A stretch of 64,000 nucleotides of DNA from Paenirhodobacter hankyongi (GTDB lineage: Bacteria > Pseudomonadota > Alphaproteobacteria > Rhodobacterales > Rhodobacteraceae), in the NCBI RefSeq assembly GCF_003664585.1, contig NZ_RCHI01000002.1:62001-126000 (forward strand), written 5' to 3'. A model generated the notes under the pieces. It searched no databases. It saw nothing but the letters and a program-made list of their open reading frames with translations, and was not told the origin of the DNA. Within the stretch, counting starts at the first letter, position 1. Each line of letters opens with the position of its first letter. Made by a program: the position numbers and the translations under genes. This document shows, one piece after another, positions 8,285 to 18,428 of this stretch.

Positions 8285-9016
8285 TCACGCGCCGCGCAAC
8301 CGGCCGAGGGCCGCCTTCAGCAGGTTGCCCCCCTGCCGGCGCAGCCGCAAGGCGGTATAGCCCGCCGCACGCGTGCCCTTGCGTCCGGCGCCGCTGCCGA
8401 TCTCGCTTGCCGCGCCCGAAAGGCCGAAGAGCGCCGGCGCGCAGGCCCAGCCCCGGCCGCTGCCGCTCAGCCAGCGCTGCAAGAACACGTCGACCGGCGC
8501 CTCGAGCCGGTGCTCGGCCAGGAAACGTTCCGCCCCGGCGCGCGACCACAGCAGCGCACTGGTCGTCACCGGGAAGTAATAGGCCCGGCCAAGCGCGCGC
8601 CCCGAGGGCAGCACCCGCTCGGGCCGGAAGAATTTCGAGGGCGCCCGCCCCAGATTGACCAGATCCGCCGCCGCGGGCAGCGCGGCCATCAGACCTGCAA
8701 GATCCGCCGCAAGGTCCGGCCCGGGCCGCGCATCATCCTCGAGCACGATCGCATGCGGCAGCCCCGCCGCCACGATCCGCCGCGCCGCCTCCAGATGGCT
8801 GAGGAAACAGCCGACCTCGCCCGGGCTCAGCGCCCGGCCGATCGCGGCCATCGCCGCCGCCTCGATCTGCGCCAGTTGCCCGGGCGGCAGCGCGCGGCCG
8901 TCGACCGCCGCCACCCGTTCGGGGACGATGCCGACAGGCGCCAGCGCCGCGCGGGCCGTCTCCAGCCGCTCGGGATTGCGATCGAGATTGATGAGAAACA
9001 CAGGGGGCGTCGTCAT
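8285..9016 (-). CDS. Glycosyltransferase family 25 protein
   Basis: A 243-residue GT25 (LPS biosynthesis LgtB/LpsA-like) transferase. It opens with VFLINLDRNPERLE, has EVGCFLSHLEAARR, and carries the metal-binding EDD at residues 93-95 in IVLEDDA. It would add a hexose to lipopolysaccharide or another glycan at the inner face of the membrane. It lies downstream of pnp behind a hairpin and upstream of the sulfotransferase. Donor and acceptor cannot be named. Confidence 0.82.
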   Translation of the reverse strand: MTTPPVFLINLDRNPERLETARAALAPVGIVPERVAAVDGRALPPGQLAQIEAAAMAAIGRALSPGEVGCFLSHLEAARRIVAAGLPHAIVLEDDARPGPDLAADLAGLMAALPAAADLVNLGRAPSKFFRPERVLPSGRALGRAYYFPVTTSALLWSRAGAERFLAEHRLEAPVDVFLQRWLSGSGRGWACAPALFGLSGAASEIGSGAGRKGTRAAGYTALRLRRQGGNLLKAALGRLRGA

Positions 9017-9035
9017 GCGCGCTCCGCAAGATGCG

Positions 9036-9059
9036 GCCGGCGCCCCGAAGGGCGCCGGC
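9036..9059 (-). terminator. Hairpin after pnp
   Basis: GCCGGCGCC, a 6-nt loop and GGCGCCGGC form a perfect 9-bp stem 8 bp past the pnp stop. No T-tract follows on the minus strand, so it may act as a 3'-end stabiliser or a weak terminator. Confidence 0.5.
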
Positions 9060-9066
9060 TCCGGCC

Positions 9067-11208
<2,142 letters not shown>

Positions 11209-11395
11209 TCAGCGTATCCTGTCTGGGAAACTCCGGACCCTCCGGGTCTCCCGTTTGCATGGCGGCCCCATTGCCGCCGCCCCCTGATCCTTTGCATGTG
11301 CCCGGGGGCTCTGGGCGTCACGTCGCAGATGGCCCGGGCCATACAGGAAAACAGGGGTTTTGGAAAGCGGGGAGTTGAGTCGGCCGCCCCGCCGC

Positions 11396-12181
11396 CTAGG
11401 CCAGAGCAAGCAGATCGCGCGCGGTGACCCAGGTCTTTTCGCGCGGGCGCAGGCTGGGGCGGCGACGCTCGAAGGCATCGCAGAACCGCGCCGGATCGTC
11501 GAAGGAGAACTCGGCCAGATCCTTCAGCGAATAGTCCCACCACGTCGTCGCCAGAAGACGCGCGCGCAGCTCCTCGGGGAAGCGAGACTTGATCACCCGC
11601 GCCGGCACGCCTCCGACGATCGCATAGGGCGGCACGTCCTTGGTGACCACCGCGCGCGCCGCGATCACCGCGCCGTCGCCGATCGTCACGCCGCCGCCAA
11701 GCAGCACGTCCTGGCCGATCCAGACGTCATTGCCCACCACGACCGGCGGCTGCGCCCGCACGAAGGGGGTGCCCAGCCGGATCTCCCGCGCGCCCAGCTC
11801 TGCCGCCGCAACCCGGTAATACTCGGCATAGCTGAGCGAATGGCTCGACACCCGCTCGTAGGGATGCTGGTCGCCCATCACCTTCACATTCGTCGCGATC
11901 GCGCAGAAGGCGCCGATCTGCACCCCCATCAGCGGCGAGTGCGAATAGCTCATGTGGGCAAGAGAGCCGATGACCATCTCCTTCACCGGCCGGATCATGT
12001 GGCGGGTGTAGGGCTCGACCCGCAGCGCATCGGGGAAAACGATGCGCTGCAGCCCCGACAGATCCGCCTCGAGCGGCCAGGGCTTTGGGATGATCCGCTT
12101 TTCCCAGAGAAAATCACGCAGGGATGAATTGAGGGAAAGGGTGTGAACGGCCAAAATGCGATCCTCCGAAGGTAGCCCCAT
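11396..12181 (-). CDS. CatB-related O-acetyltransferase (hexapeptide repeat)
   Basis: A 261-residue left-handed beta-helix acyltransferase of the xenobiotic/CatB group. Hexapeptide repeats run through [19 protein letters not shown] and continue to [18 protein letters not shown]. The loop with [13 protein letters not shown] supplies the likely catalytic histidine. It acetylates a hydroxyl of an unknown acceptor, perhaps a sugar; chloramphenicol is only one possibility. It sits between rpsO and pnp, behind the rpsO terminator. There is no clear Shine-Dalgarno at 12181; an ATG at 12202 is the alternative start. Confidence 0.8.
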   Translation of the reverse strand: MGLPSEDRILAVHTLSLNSSLRDFLWEKRIIPKPWPLEADLSGLQRIVFPDALRVEPYTRHMIRPVKEMVIGSLAHMSYSHSPLMGVQIGAFCAIATNVKVMGDQHPYERVSSHSLSYAEYYRVAAAELGAREIRLGTPFVRAQPPVVVGNDVWIGQDVLLGGGVTIGDGAVIAARAVVTKDVPPYAIVGGVPARVIKSRFPEELRARLLATTWWDYSLKDLAEFSFDDPARFCDAFERRRPSLRPREKTWVTARDLLALA

Positions 12182-12223
12182 AGTGCGGCCGGGCCGTCGC
12201 AACCGCCAGAGATTTCGCCGCCG

Positions 12224-12258
12224 AAAAGCAAAACGCCCGCCTCTTTCGAGACGGGCGT
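12224..12258 (-). terminator. rpsO terminator
   Basis: Read on the minus strand, ACGCCCGTCTC, a GAAA loop and GAGGCGGGCGT are followed by TTTGCTTTT. This is a clear intrinsic terminator 22 bp after rpsO, so the acetyltransferase and pnp probably need read-through or their own promoters. Confidence 0.85.
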
Positions 12259-12280
12259 CTGCAATCCGGTCAGAACAGGA

Positions 12281-12550
12281 TCAGCGGCGCAGGCCGAGAC
12301 GCTCGATCAGCGTGGCGTAGCGCGACTCGTCCTTCTTCTTCAGGTAGTCGAGCAGCTTGCGGCGCTGCGCGACGAGCATCAGAAGGCCACGACGCGAGTG
12401 GTTGTCCTTCTTGTGCATCTTGAAGTGCTCGGTCAGGTTGGCGATGCGCTTCGACAGCAGCGCAACCTGGACTTCGGGGGAACCGGTATCGCCTTCTTTG
12501 GTGGCGAATTCCTTCATCAGGCGGTTCTTGTCTTCGACGGTGATCGACAT
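12281..12550 (-). CDS. rpsO: 30S ribosomal protein S15
   Basis: 89 residues, the standard S15 length, with [28 protein letters not shown] and [12 protein letters not shown]. It binds 16S rRNA helices in the platform of the small subunit. The ATG at 12550 has an AGGAGAT Shine-Dalgarno. The 153-bp leader contains a -10-like CCTATA/TATAGG at about 12656-12661, giving a leader of roughly 100 nt. S15 autoregulates through leader RNA in E. coli; whether this leader does so cannot be judged from sequence alone. Confidence 0.97.
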   Translation of the reverse strand: MSITVEDKNRLMKEFATKEGDTGSPEVQVALLSKRIANLTEHFKMHKKDNHSRRGLLMLVAQRRKLLDYLKKKDESRYATLIERLGLRR

Positions 12551-12703
12551 CGGGATCTCCTGTGTCAAAAGGGTGATGGCGCAAGCCGGGATGTCGTCCA
12601 GCAAGGCCCGTGGAGGCATCCGTTCCCGGACCGAGGACCGGCGGACGGATGCGCGCCTATAGGCGAGAATCGCCCGAAAAGGAAGGGCAAAACCCGCGCC
12701 GGC

Positions 12704-13006
12704 TCAGAAATGGGCGAATTCGGCCGGGGTGAGCAGCAGCACATCCTGTGCGGCAAGGCTTCCGGCCCCCAGCACCTCGGCCAGCCGGGTGCCGTTCAGC
12801 ACCACCCAGGCGGCGCCGTGGGTCTCGGACGGTTCGATGCTCAGCCGTGGCGCCACGCCCGCGTCGGGGTCATAGACGACGACGATCTGATCCTCCCAGG
12901 CGTCATAGTCGGCAATCGTCGCCGGGTCGCGCGGGTCGATCCAGTCGCCGAGCGCGAAAAGCTCGCCGCCGGTCTGGTCCTGGCCGTCGCTTTCCGTCCC
13001 GATCAT
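12704..13006 (-). CDS. Small protein resembling the C-terminal module of Rhodobacteral RTX proteins
   Basis: A 100-residue acidic protein with no signal peptide or membrane segment. ALGDWIDPRDPATIADYDAWEDQ followed by IVVVYDPDAG resembles the last module that follows calcium-binding repeats in many secreted Rhodobacterales proteins. Here it stands alone: no nonapeptide repeats precede it. GGAGG lies about 11 nt before the ATG at 13006; an in-frame ATG at 13108 would add an arginine-rich, unconvincing tail. It lies between the DUF1643 gene and rpsO. Its function is unknown, and it could be a remnant of a larger gene. Confidence 0.6.
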   Translation of the reverse strand: MIGTESDGQDQTGGELFALGDWIDPRDPATIADYDAWEDQIVVVYDPDAGVAPRLSIEPSETHGAAWVVLNGTRLAEVLGAGSLAAQDVLLLTPAEFAHF

Positions 13007-13152
13007 CCGCGTCTGCGCCTCCGCGCGCCCCGCCCGTCGCCGTGATCTTGCCACTGTCACCGCTTTCCACCCCCCGCACAAGCCTGCGGCCCCGGGCCCC
13101 GCCCGCACCGCCGCCAGCTTAGGCGCGAAATCCCTGACCGAAGGTGAACGGC

Positions 13153-13674
13153 TCAGCGCGGCCAGAGTTCCGGCTGGCGGTCATAGCCGATGTAGAGCGG
13201 ATGCTTCGGCGCGCCGGCCTTGGTCAGGCCGAGGTGCCACAGCTCGCGCCCGGTCGCGCGCAGAAGCCGCTCGACCGCCGCGCCGCGATCGAGATGCGCG
13301 CCATGCGCCCCCCAGGCACAGACGATCTTCGCGCCCGCGCCCGTGGCCCAGTCGACGCTCGCGCGGATCGCCGCGTCATTCTCGGGCCCGACCGGATCGG
13401 GCTGCGCGCGCATCTCCTTCGGGTCGGTGGCACGCCAGGCGAAGATGTTCGTCACCCGGAAGGCGCCGAAGCCCAGCGTCCGCGCCCGCCGCTCGCAGCG
13501 CTCGACGGTCGGGTCATTCTGCACCTCGGTCGCGGTCGAGGGGTTCAGCATCACGAAAAGCGCGCGCGGCCGGGTCTCGTCCCAGACCCGGGTGAGCAGA
13601 TAGCGGTAGTGCTCGCAATCGGAATAGACCGCGACCGAGGGGGCATCGCCCTTGATGTGGCTGCGGGTGATCAT
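13153..13674 (-). CDS. DUF1643 domain protein
   Basis: A 173-residue protein covering the whole DUF1643 domain: [10 protein letters not shown], the conserved [33 protein letters not shown] and the C-terminal KHPLYIGYD. The domain is found in bacteria and phages and has no established activity. Its ATG overlaps the truB stop by four bases, so the two are translationally coupled. The link to tRNA pseudouridylation is positional only. Confidence 0.88.
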   Translation of the reverse strand: MITRSHIKGDAPSVAVYSDCEHYRYLLTRVWDETRPRALFVMLNPSTATEVQNDPTVERCERRARTLGFGAFRVTNIFAWRATDPKEMRAQPDPVGPENDAAIRASVDWATGAGAKIVCAWGAHGAHLDRGAAVERLLRATGRELWHLGLTKAGAPKHPLYIGYDRQPELWPR

Positions 13675-14585
13675 GACCCGGCGGTGTTGAACACGCGTGC
13701 GGGGTGCAGCTCGCCCCCCATGTAGCGCCCGACCGCCACCGCGCGGCCCTCGAAGCTGGCCCAGGCCTCCTCGCCGAACTCGACATCGCGGGCGATCACC
13801 TGCCCCGGATTGCCATGCGACAGCCGCACTGCGCCCTCGGCCGTCGCCCGCACCTCGGGCAGATCGGCCAGCCCGTATTCGAGCGGCAGCAGATGGTTTT
13901 CAAGTTCCGGCGTGCGGGCAAGCCGGTCGACCTCGTCAAGGCTCAGCCCCGCCTCGGCCCGGAACGGGCCGGCCCAGTCGCGACGCAGCCACAGCACATG
14001 GCCCAGACAGCCAAGCGCCCGACCCAGGTCGCGCGCGATCGAGCGGACATAGCCGCCCTTGCCGCAGACCATCTCCAGCTCAACGGTGTCGCGGTCGGGT
14101 CGGGCGACGAAATCGAGGCTCTCAACCCAGAGCGGACGGGCGGCAAGATCCATCACCTCGCCCTCGCGCGCCAGATCATAGGCGCGCTCGCCCTCGACCT
14201 TCACCGCGGAAAACTGCGGCGGCACCTGCTCGATATCGCCGCGAAACGCCTTCAAGGCCTCCTCGATCTCGACATCGGTCGGGCGCAGATCCGAGGTCTC
14301 GATCACCTCGCCCTCGGCATCGTCAGTGGTGGTGGCGGCGCCCAGCCGGACCTGGAAGCGATAGGATTTCAGCGCATCGGTGACATAGGGCACGGTCTTC
14401 GTCGCCTCGCCCAGCGCGACGGCCAGAACCCCGGTCGCCGCCGGATCGAGCGTGCCCGCATGCCCTGCCTTCTTCGCGTCGAACGCCCAGCGCACCTTGC
14501 CCACGACCGAGGTCGAGGTCACCCCCGCCGGCTTGTCGATCACGACCCAGCCCGAGATGTCGCGTCCCTTCTTGCGGCCCATCAT
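13671..14585 (-). CDS. truB: tRNA pseudouridine(55) synthase
   Basis: A 304-residue enzyme that converts U55 of the T-loop of tRNAs to pseudouridine. It opens with [13 protein letters not shown]. The catalytic aspartate is Asp47 in [14 protein letters not shown], and it has AYDLAREG and GTYIR-like [13 protein letters not shown] motifs. An ACGGAGG sequence precedes the start (ATGATG, so 14582 is also possible). It is part of the rbfA-truB-rpsO block and overlaps the DUF1643 gene. Confidence 0.95.
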   Translation of the reverse strand: MMGRKKGRDISGWVVIDKPAGVTSTSVVGKVRWAFDAKKAGHAGTLDPAATGVLAVALGEATKTVPYVTDALKSYRFQVRLGAATTTDDAEGEVIETSDLRPTDVEIEEALKAFRGDIEQVPPQFSAVKVEGERAYDLAREGEVMDLAARPLWVESLDFVARPDRDTVELEMVCGKGGYVRSIARDLGRALGCLGHVLWLRRDWAGPFRAEAGLSLDEVDRLARTPELENHLLPLEYGLADLPEVRATAEGAVRLSHGNPGQVIARDVEFGEEAWASFEGRAVAVGRYMGGELHPARVFNTAGS

Positions 14586-14633
14586 GCCCTCCGTCTCAGA
14601 AGGCCCGCCTGCTAACGCGAAGCGGGGCCCGGG

Positions 14634-15389
14634 TCAATCTTGCCCGTCGACGGGCGCCACCATGCCGACGATCGGCCCCATCGGCAGGCCGAGATCCGCG
14701 CGCCCCTCGGCCGGCACGATCAGCCGCGAGATCGAGCCGTCGAGATAGAGCGCATCGCGCGCGCCCAGCACGTCGCGGAAGAAGCGGGCGAAGCGGTGGA
14801 AGGTGACGGGCCGGTCCGAGATCACGAACCAGGCCCGGTCGCCCTCGGCCGAAACGCCGACGCCGTTGCGGATATTGGTGCTGTCGCTGTCGGGCAGGAA
14901 GCGCGGATGCAGCGCCCCGTCGATCACCAGCATCGGCCCCGACTGGGTGGCAAAGCGGCACGCCGGCGGCGCCGCGGCAAAGGCGCGGCTCTCGATCACC
15001 CGCAGCCGCTCGCCGATGCAGAAGACGCCATTCGGCAGCAGGCCGAAATTCCCCGGCCCCTCGGCGGTGACGATCGGACGAAGCTCGACGCCGTTCTCGA
15101 TGAAAAGCCCCACCGGCTGCCGGTCGGGCGCATACATGCCGGCGTTCATCGCGAAGACCAGCCGCTCGCTCGGGGCAAGCTGCGCGCGCAGCCGCTCGGG
15201 CGTGCCAATGAGCGCGCCGGTTCCGTCCTTCAGCCACAGCCGGATGTCATCGCCCGCCCGCGCCTCGCAGACCGAGAAGGGGATGCCCTCGAAGTCGAGC
15301 GTGCGGCACGGATCCGCGGCCAGCGCGACGCGCGGCACAATGAGCGCCAGCGCGGCGAACAGGCTAGCCCAGATCGTCTTCGTCTTCAT
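14634..15389 (-). CDS. Phosphodiester glycosidase (NAGPA/DUF2233) family, secreted
   Basis: 251 residues. An N-terminal signal peptide runs to about ALAAD. The body has FAMNAGMYAPDRQPVGLFIENG, FGLLPNGVF, SGPMLVIDG, NGVGVSAEG and DALYLDGSISRL, the pattern of the phosphodiester N-acetylglucosaminidase-like fold. It is probably periplasmic and acts on a glycosidic phosphodiester; the substrate is unknown. The ATG lies inside the last 26 bp of rbfA, so its translation is coupled to that of a ribosome-assembly gene. Confidence 0.87.
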   Translation of the reverse strand: MKTKTIWASLFAALALIVPRVALAADPCRTLDFEGIPFSVCEARAGDDIRLWLKDGTGALIGTPERLRAQLAPSERLVFAMNAGMYAPDRQPVGLFIENGVELRPIVTAEGPGNFGLLPNGVFCIGERLRVIESRAFAAAPPACRFATQSGPMLVIDGALHPRFLPDSDSTNIRNGVGVSAEGDRAWFVISDRPVTFHRFARFFRDVLGARDALYLDGSISRLIVPAEGRADLGLPMGPIVGMVAPVDGQD

Positions 15390-15804
15390 CGTCGTCGCGC
15401 TGCGCAATGTCGCGCTGCACCGTCTCGTCCGAGAACATCCGCCGCGTCTCGTCCAGCCGGTCAAAGGTCTCGTCCAGCCGGAAGCGCAGGTCGGGCGCGT
15501 ATTTCAGCGTCATCGCCTTGGCGACATGGTGGCGCAACTCGCCGGTGTGGCGGCGCAGTGCCGCGAGCATCGCCTCGGCGGTCTCGCCGCCGAGCGTGCC
15601 GCCCAGCGGCGCGACATAGACCGTCGCCACCTTCAGGTCGGCCGAGGGACGCACCTCGCCCACGGTGATCGAGATCCGGTTGAGGTCGGGATCGTGCACC
15701 TCGCCACGGATCAGCACGTCCGACAGGGTGCGCCGGATCAGCTCGCCGACGCGGAGCTGACGTTGCGAAGGGCCATCGCCCGAGGAAAAACGGTTCTTTG
15801 CCAT
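15364..15804 (-). CDS. rbfA: Ribosome-binding factor A
   Basis: A 146-residue KH-like factor for 30S maturation. It has RQLRVGELIRRTLSDVL, the SITVGEVRPSADLKVATVYV strand region and KYAPDLRFRLDETFD. A long acidic tail (RDDDEDEDDLG) ends the protein. It is the first gene of the minus-strand block and faces dapB across about 100 bp with divergent candidate promoters. The in-frame ATG at 15894 would add unconserved sequence and runs into the dapB promoter. Confidence 0.94.
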   Translation of the reverse strand: MAKNRFSSGDGPSQRQLRVGELIRRTLSDVLIRGEVHDPDLNRISITVGEVRPSADLKVATVYVAPLGGTLGGETAEAMLAALRRHTGELRHHVAKAMTLKYAPDLRFRLDETFDRLDETRRMFSDETVQRDIAQRDDDEDEDDLG

Positions 15805-15813
15805 GACCCGCAC

Positions 15814-15842
15814 ATAGTGCCTTGTGCGCGCCCCCGCAACAA
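15814..15842 (-). promoter_or_regulatory. Candidate rbfA promoter
   Basis: On the minus strand, TTGTTG (15842-15837) and CACTAT (15819-15814) are 17 bp apart. The -10 is only about 9 nt from the rbfA ATG, so the leader would be very short. Confidence 0.35.
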
Positions 15843-15858
15843 GGACTGTCGCGAGCCT

Positions 15859-15887
15859 TTGCCAAGCCCGCCGCCACGGGCTAGAAC
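15859..15887 (+). promoter_or_regulatory. Candidate dapB promoter
   Basis: TTGCCA (15859-15864) and TAGAAC (15882-15887) are 17 bp apart, followed by CAGGAGGG and the dapB ATG at 15909. The same TTGCCA-17 spacing occurs before the HU gene. Confidence 0.5.
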
Positions 15888-15908
15888 GCGGCAAAACAGG
15901 AGGGTTTC

Positions 15909-16718
15909 ATGAGCGATCTGCCGGGTATCGTCGTCACCGGGGTCTCGGGCCGGATGGGCCGGATGCTGGCCGAGGTCATCACCGCCTCGGGCAAGGCCCG
16001 CCTTGCCGGCGCGGTCGTGCGCAGCGGTCACGACTGGATCGGCCGCGATCTCGGCACCTGCTTCGGCACCGCGCCGATGGGGGTCACCGTCACCGACGAC
16101 CCGCTGACCGCCTTTGCCGGCGCCAAGGCGGTGATCGACTTCACCACCCCCGCCGCCACCCTCGCCTTCGCGAAGATCGCCGCGCAGGCGCGCTGTGTGC
16201 ATGTGATCGGCACCACCGGCTTCGAGAAGGAACAGATCGAGGCGCTCGCCCCGGCCTCCCGCCATTGCGCACAGATCCGCGCCGGCAACATGAGCCTGGG
16301 CGTCAACCTGCTCACCGTGCTGACCCGCAAGGTGGCCGAGGCTCTCGATGCCGAGTGGGACGTCGAGATCGTCGAGGCGCATCACAACCGCAAGGTCGAC
16401 GCGCCCTCGGGCACGGCACTGATGCTGGGCGAGGCGGCGGCCGCGGGCCGCGGCATCTCGCTCGAGGAGAACCGCGAATCGGGCCGCGACGGCATCACCG
16501 GCGCGCGCAAGCCGGGCGCGATCGGCTTCTCCTCGATCCGCGGCGGCGACATCGTCGGCGAGCATGACGTGATCTTCGCGACGGCGGGCGAGCGGATCGT
16601 GCTGCGCCATATCGCCACCGACCGCGCGATCTTCGCCCGTGGCGCGCTCAAGGCCGCGCTGTGGGGGCTGGACCGCAAGCCCGGCCAGTATGACATGATG
16701 GACGTGCTCGGGCTGTAA
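15909..16718 (+). CDS. dapB: 4-hydroxy-tetrahydrodipicolinate reductase
   Basis: A 269-residue NAD(P)H reductase of the diaminopimelate/lysine pathway. It has the nucleotide loop [12 protein letters not shown], the [10 protein letters not shown] segment, GTTGF, and the catalytic [15 protein letters not shown] block with His158, His159 and Lys162. dapD, a later step of the same pathway, is also in this window at 51810-52637 but not linked to it. A CAGGAGGG Shine-Dalgarno supports the start. A copy of the dispersed repeat follows the stop. Confidence 0.96.
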   Translation: MSDLPGIVVTGVSGRMGRMLAEVITASGKARLAGAVVRSGHDWIGRDLGTCFGTAPMGVTVTDDPLTAFAGAKAVIDFTTPAATLAFAKIAAQARCVHVIGTTGFEKEQIEALAPASRHCAQIRAGNMSLGVNLLTVLTRKVAEALDAEWDVEIVEAHHNRKVDAPSGTALMLGEAAAAGRGISLEENRESGRDGITGARKPGAIGFSSIRGGDIVGEHDVIFATAGERIVLRHIATDRAIFARGALKAALWGLDRKPGQYDMMDVLGL

Positions 16719-16730
16719 GCGGCCCCCGTC

Positions 16731-16790
16731 CTTCATCTTGCCTGAAATACCTCGGGGGGCCGAGGCCTTGCCTCGGCGGGGCAGCGCCCC
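16731..16790 (+). repeat. Dispersed intergenic repeat, copy after dapB
   Basis: CTTCATCTTGCC and GAAATACCTCGGGG are followed by two small hairpins, CCGAGGCCTTGCCTCGG and GGGGCAGCGCCCC. The same modules occur at 29287-29408, 31836-31880 and 61678-61725. It starts 13 bp after the dapB stop and may act as a terminator or mRNA 3'-end element. Confidence 0.75.
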
Positions 16791-16811
16791 ACCGACGCTG
16801 CCGCCATCGGC

Positions 16812-16991
16812 TCAGAAGTCGATGGCGAGCCCCTTCTTCTCCCAGTCGCCATAGCGCACCGGTTCGGGCCCCTCGCGGCCGCCGAGCTCGGGCGGCAGGC
16901 CCAGCCCCTTGTCGGCCTTGCGCCGTTCCTCCGCCTCGGCCAGCGCGCGCAGCGCGGCGGCGGGCAGTTCCTTCTTCGGCTCTTCGCTCAT
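16812..16991 (-). CDS. DUF1674 protein, SDHAF4-like succinate dehydrogenase assembly factor
   Basis: A 59-residue protein. The C-terminus is GPEPVRYGDWEKKGLAIDF, the diagnostic end of the DUF1674 family (mitochondrial Sdh8/SDHAF4), and the N-terminal half is charged and helical. SDHAF4 binds flavinylated SdhA and helps dimer assembly; by homology this protein may chaperone succinate dehydrogenase. No sdh genes are nearby. A GGAGGT Shine-Dalgarno precedes the ATG at 16991. The gene is divergent from rsmB. Confidence 0.85.
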   Translation of the reverse strand: MSEEPKKELPAAALRALAEAEERRKADKGLGLPPELGGREGPEPVRYGDWEKKGLAIDF

Positions 16992-17006
16992 CGCGACCTC
17001 CGTTTC

Positions 17007-17034
17007 CTTGTCAGGGCACGGCGCTTGTTATAGG
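17007..17034 (+). promoter_or_regulatory. Candidate rsmB promoter
   Basis: CTTGTC (17007-17012) and TATAGG (17029-17034) are 16 bp apart, with the rsmB ATG at 17076 after a CAGGAGGG Shine-Dalgarno. Confidence 0.4.
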
Positions 17035-17075
17035 CCGCCCCTCGACACGGAACAAGAAAGCTCAGGAGGGCAGCC

Positions 17076-18338
17076 ATGGCCGGCATCGACCTTGCGCGCC
17101 GCGCGGCCGCGGCACTGATCGCCGGGGTGACCGAGGCGCACGAGACACTTGCCGAACAGGCGGGCGTGCTCGAGGGCCTTGCGCCGCCCGACCGCGCCCG
17201 GGCGCAGCGGCTTGCCATCGCCACGCTGCGCGCCCTGCCGCGCGCCGATGCAATGCTGAAGCCGCATCTGCGCAAGGCGCCCCCCGCCGATCTGCGCGCA
17301 CTGCTGCGGCTTGCCACGGTCGAGCTCTGCACCGGTGGCGAGGCGCATGGCGTGGTCAGCGCGGCGGTCGAGCTGACCCATGCCGGCGGCCGGCGGACCG
17401 AGGGCTATGCCGGCCTCGTCAATGCCGTGCTGCGCAAGGTCGCGGCCGAGACCGACCGCTGGGCGCGCCTGCCCGAGCCCGCCCTGCCGGGCTGGCTGCG
17501 CGGCCGGCTGATGTCGGCCTGGGGCAAGGTTGCGGTGCAGCACATGGAGGCCGCGCATCTTGCCGGCGCGCCGGTCGATCTGAGCGTCAAGGCGGATGCC
17601 GAGGGCTGGGCCGGGCGGCTCGGTGCGACGCTGCTGCCCACCGGCTCGCTGCGGCTTGCCCCCGGCATGCAGATCTCGGAGCTTCCGGGCTATGCCGAAG
17701 GCGCCTGGTGGGTGCAGGACGCGGCGGCGGCGATGGCGGCGAAGGTGCTCGCCCCCGCCCCCGGCACGCGAGTGCTCGACCTCTGCGCCGCGCCCGGCGG
17801 CAAGACACTGCAACTCGCCGCCATGGGGGCCGAGGTCACCGCGCTCGACATCTCGCCCGCGCGGATGGAACGGGTGCGCGAGAACCTCGCCCGCTGCGGC
17901 CTGAAGGCCGAGACCGTCACCGCCGACGCGCTCGAATGGCAGCCCCCGGCGCCCTTCGACGCCGTGCTTCTGGATGCCCCCTGCTCGGCCACCGGCACGA
18001 TCCGGCGCCACCCCGACCTGCCCTTCGTCAAGGATGCGGCCGGGATCAAGCCGCTTTTCGCGCTGCAGACGGCGCTGCTCGAGCGCGCGCTCGAGCTCGT
18101 CGCGCCGGGCGGGGTGCTGGTCTTCTGCACCTGCTCGCTGCTGCCCGAAGAGGGCGAGGCGCAGCTTGCCGGCCTGTGTGAGCGTCACCCCGAGCTCAGC
18201 GTCGAGGCGCCCGACCTGCCCGGCATCGAGCCCGCCTGGCGGGCGGACAGCGGCGCGCTGCGGCTGCGGCCCGACTTCTGGCCCGAGCGTGGCGGCATGG
18301 ACGGCTTCTTCATCGCCCGCCTGCGCCGGCCCGCCTGA
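17076..18338 (+). CDS. rsmB: 16S rRNA m5C methyltransferase, RsmB/NOP family
   Basis: 420 residues. The N-terminal third is a NusB-like RNA-binding helical domain (LRALLRLATVEL, GLVNAVLRKVA). The C-terminal part is the SAM methyltransferase domain with LCAAPGGKTLQL, DAPCSATGTIRRHPD (Cys303) and VFCTCSLLPEEGE (Cys353, the expected nucleophile). The NusB-like domain distinguishes RsmB, which methylates C967 in E. coli, from RsmF and NOP homologues. It is the first gene of the plus-strand series ending near 29 kb. Confidence 0.9.
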   Translation: MAGIDLARRAAAALIAGVTEAHETLAEQAGVLEGLAPPDRARAQRLAIATLRALPRADAMLKPHLRKAPPADLRALLRLATVELCTGGEAHGVVSAAVELTHAGGRRTEGYAGLVNAVLRKVAAETDRWARLPEPALPGWLRGRLMSAWGKVAVQHMEAAHLAGAPVDLSVKADAEGWAGRLGATLLPTGSLRLAPGMQISELPGYAEGAWWVQDAAAAMAAKVLAPAPGTRVLDLCAAPGGKTLQLAAMGAEVTALDISPARMERVRENLARCGLKAETVTADALEWQPPAPFDAVLLDAPCSATGTIRRHPDLPFVKDAAGIKPLFALQTALLERALELVAPGGVLVFCTCSLLPEEGEAQLAGLCERHPELSVEAPDLPGIEPAWRADSGALRLRPDFWPERGGMDGFFIARLRRPA

Positions 18339-18428
18339 GCCCCGGAAAACGCCGATGACAGCCGCCGCCCCCCGCACTATGGTGCGCGCGACTTCGACAG
18401 GCAGAGACGGGCTGAGTCCGCGACAACC

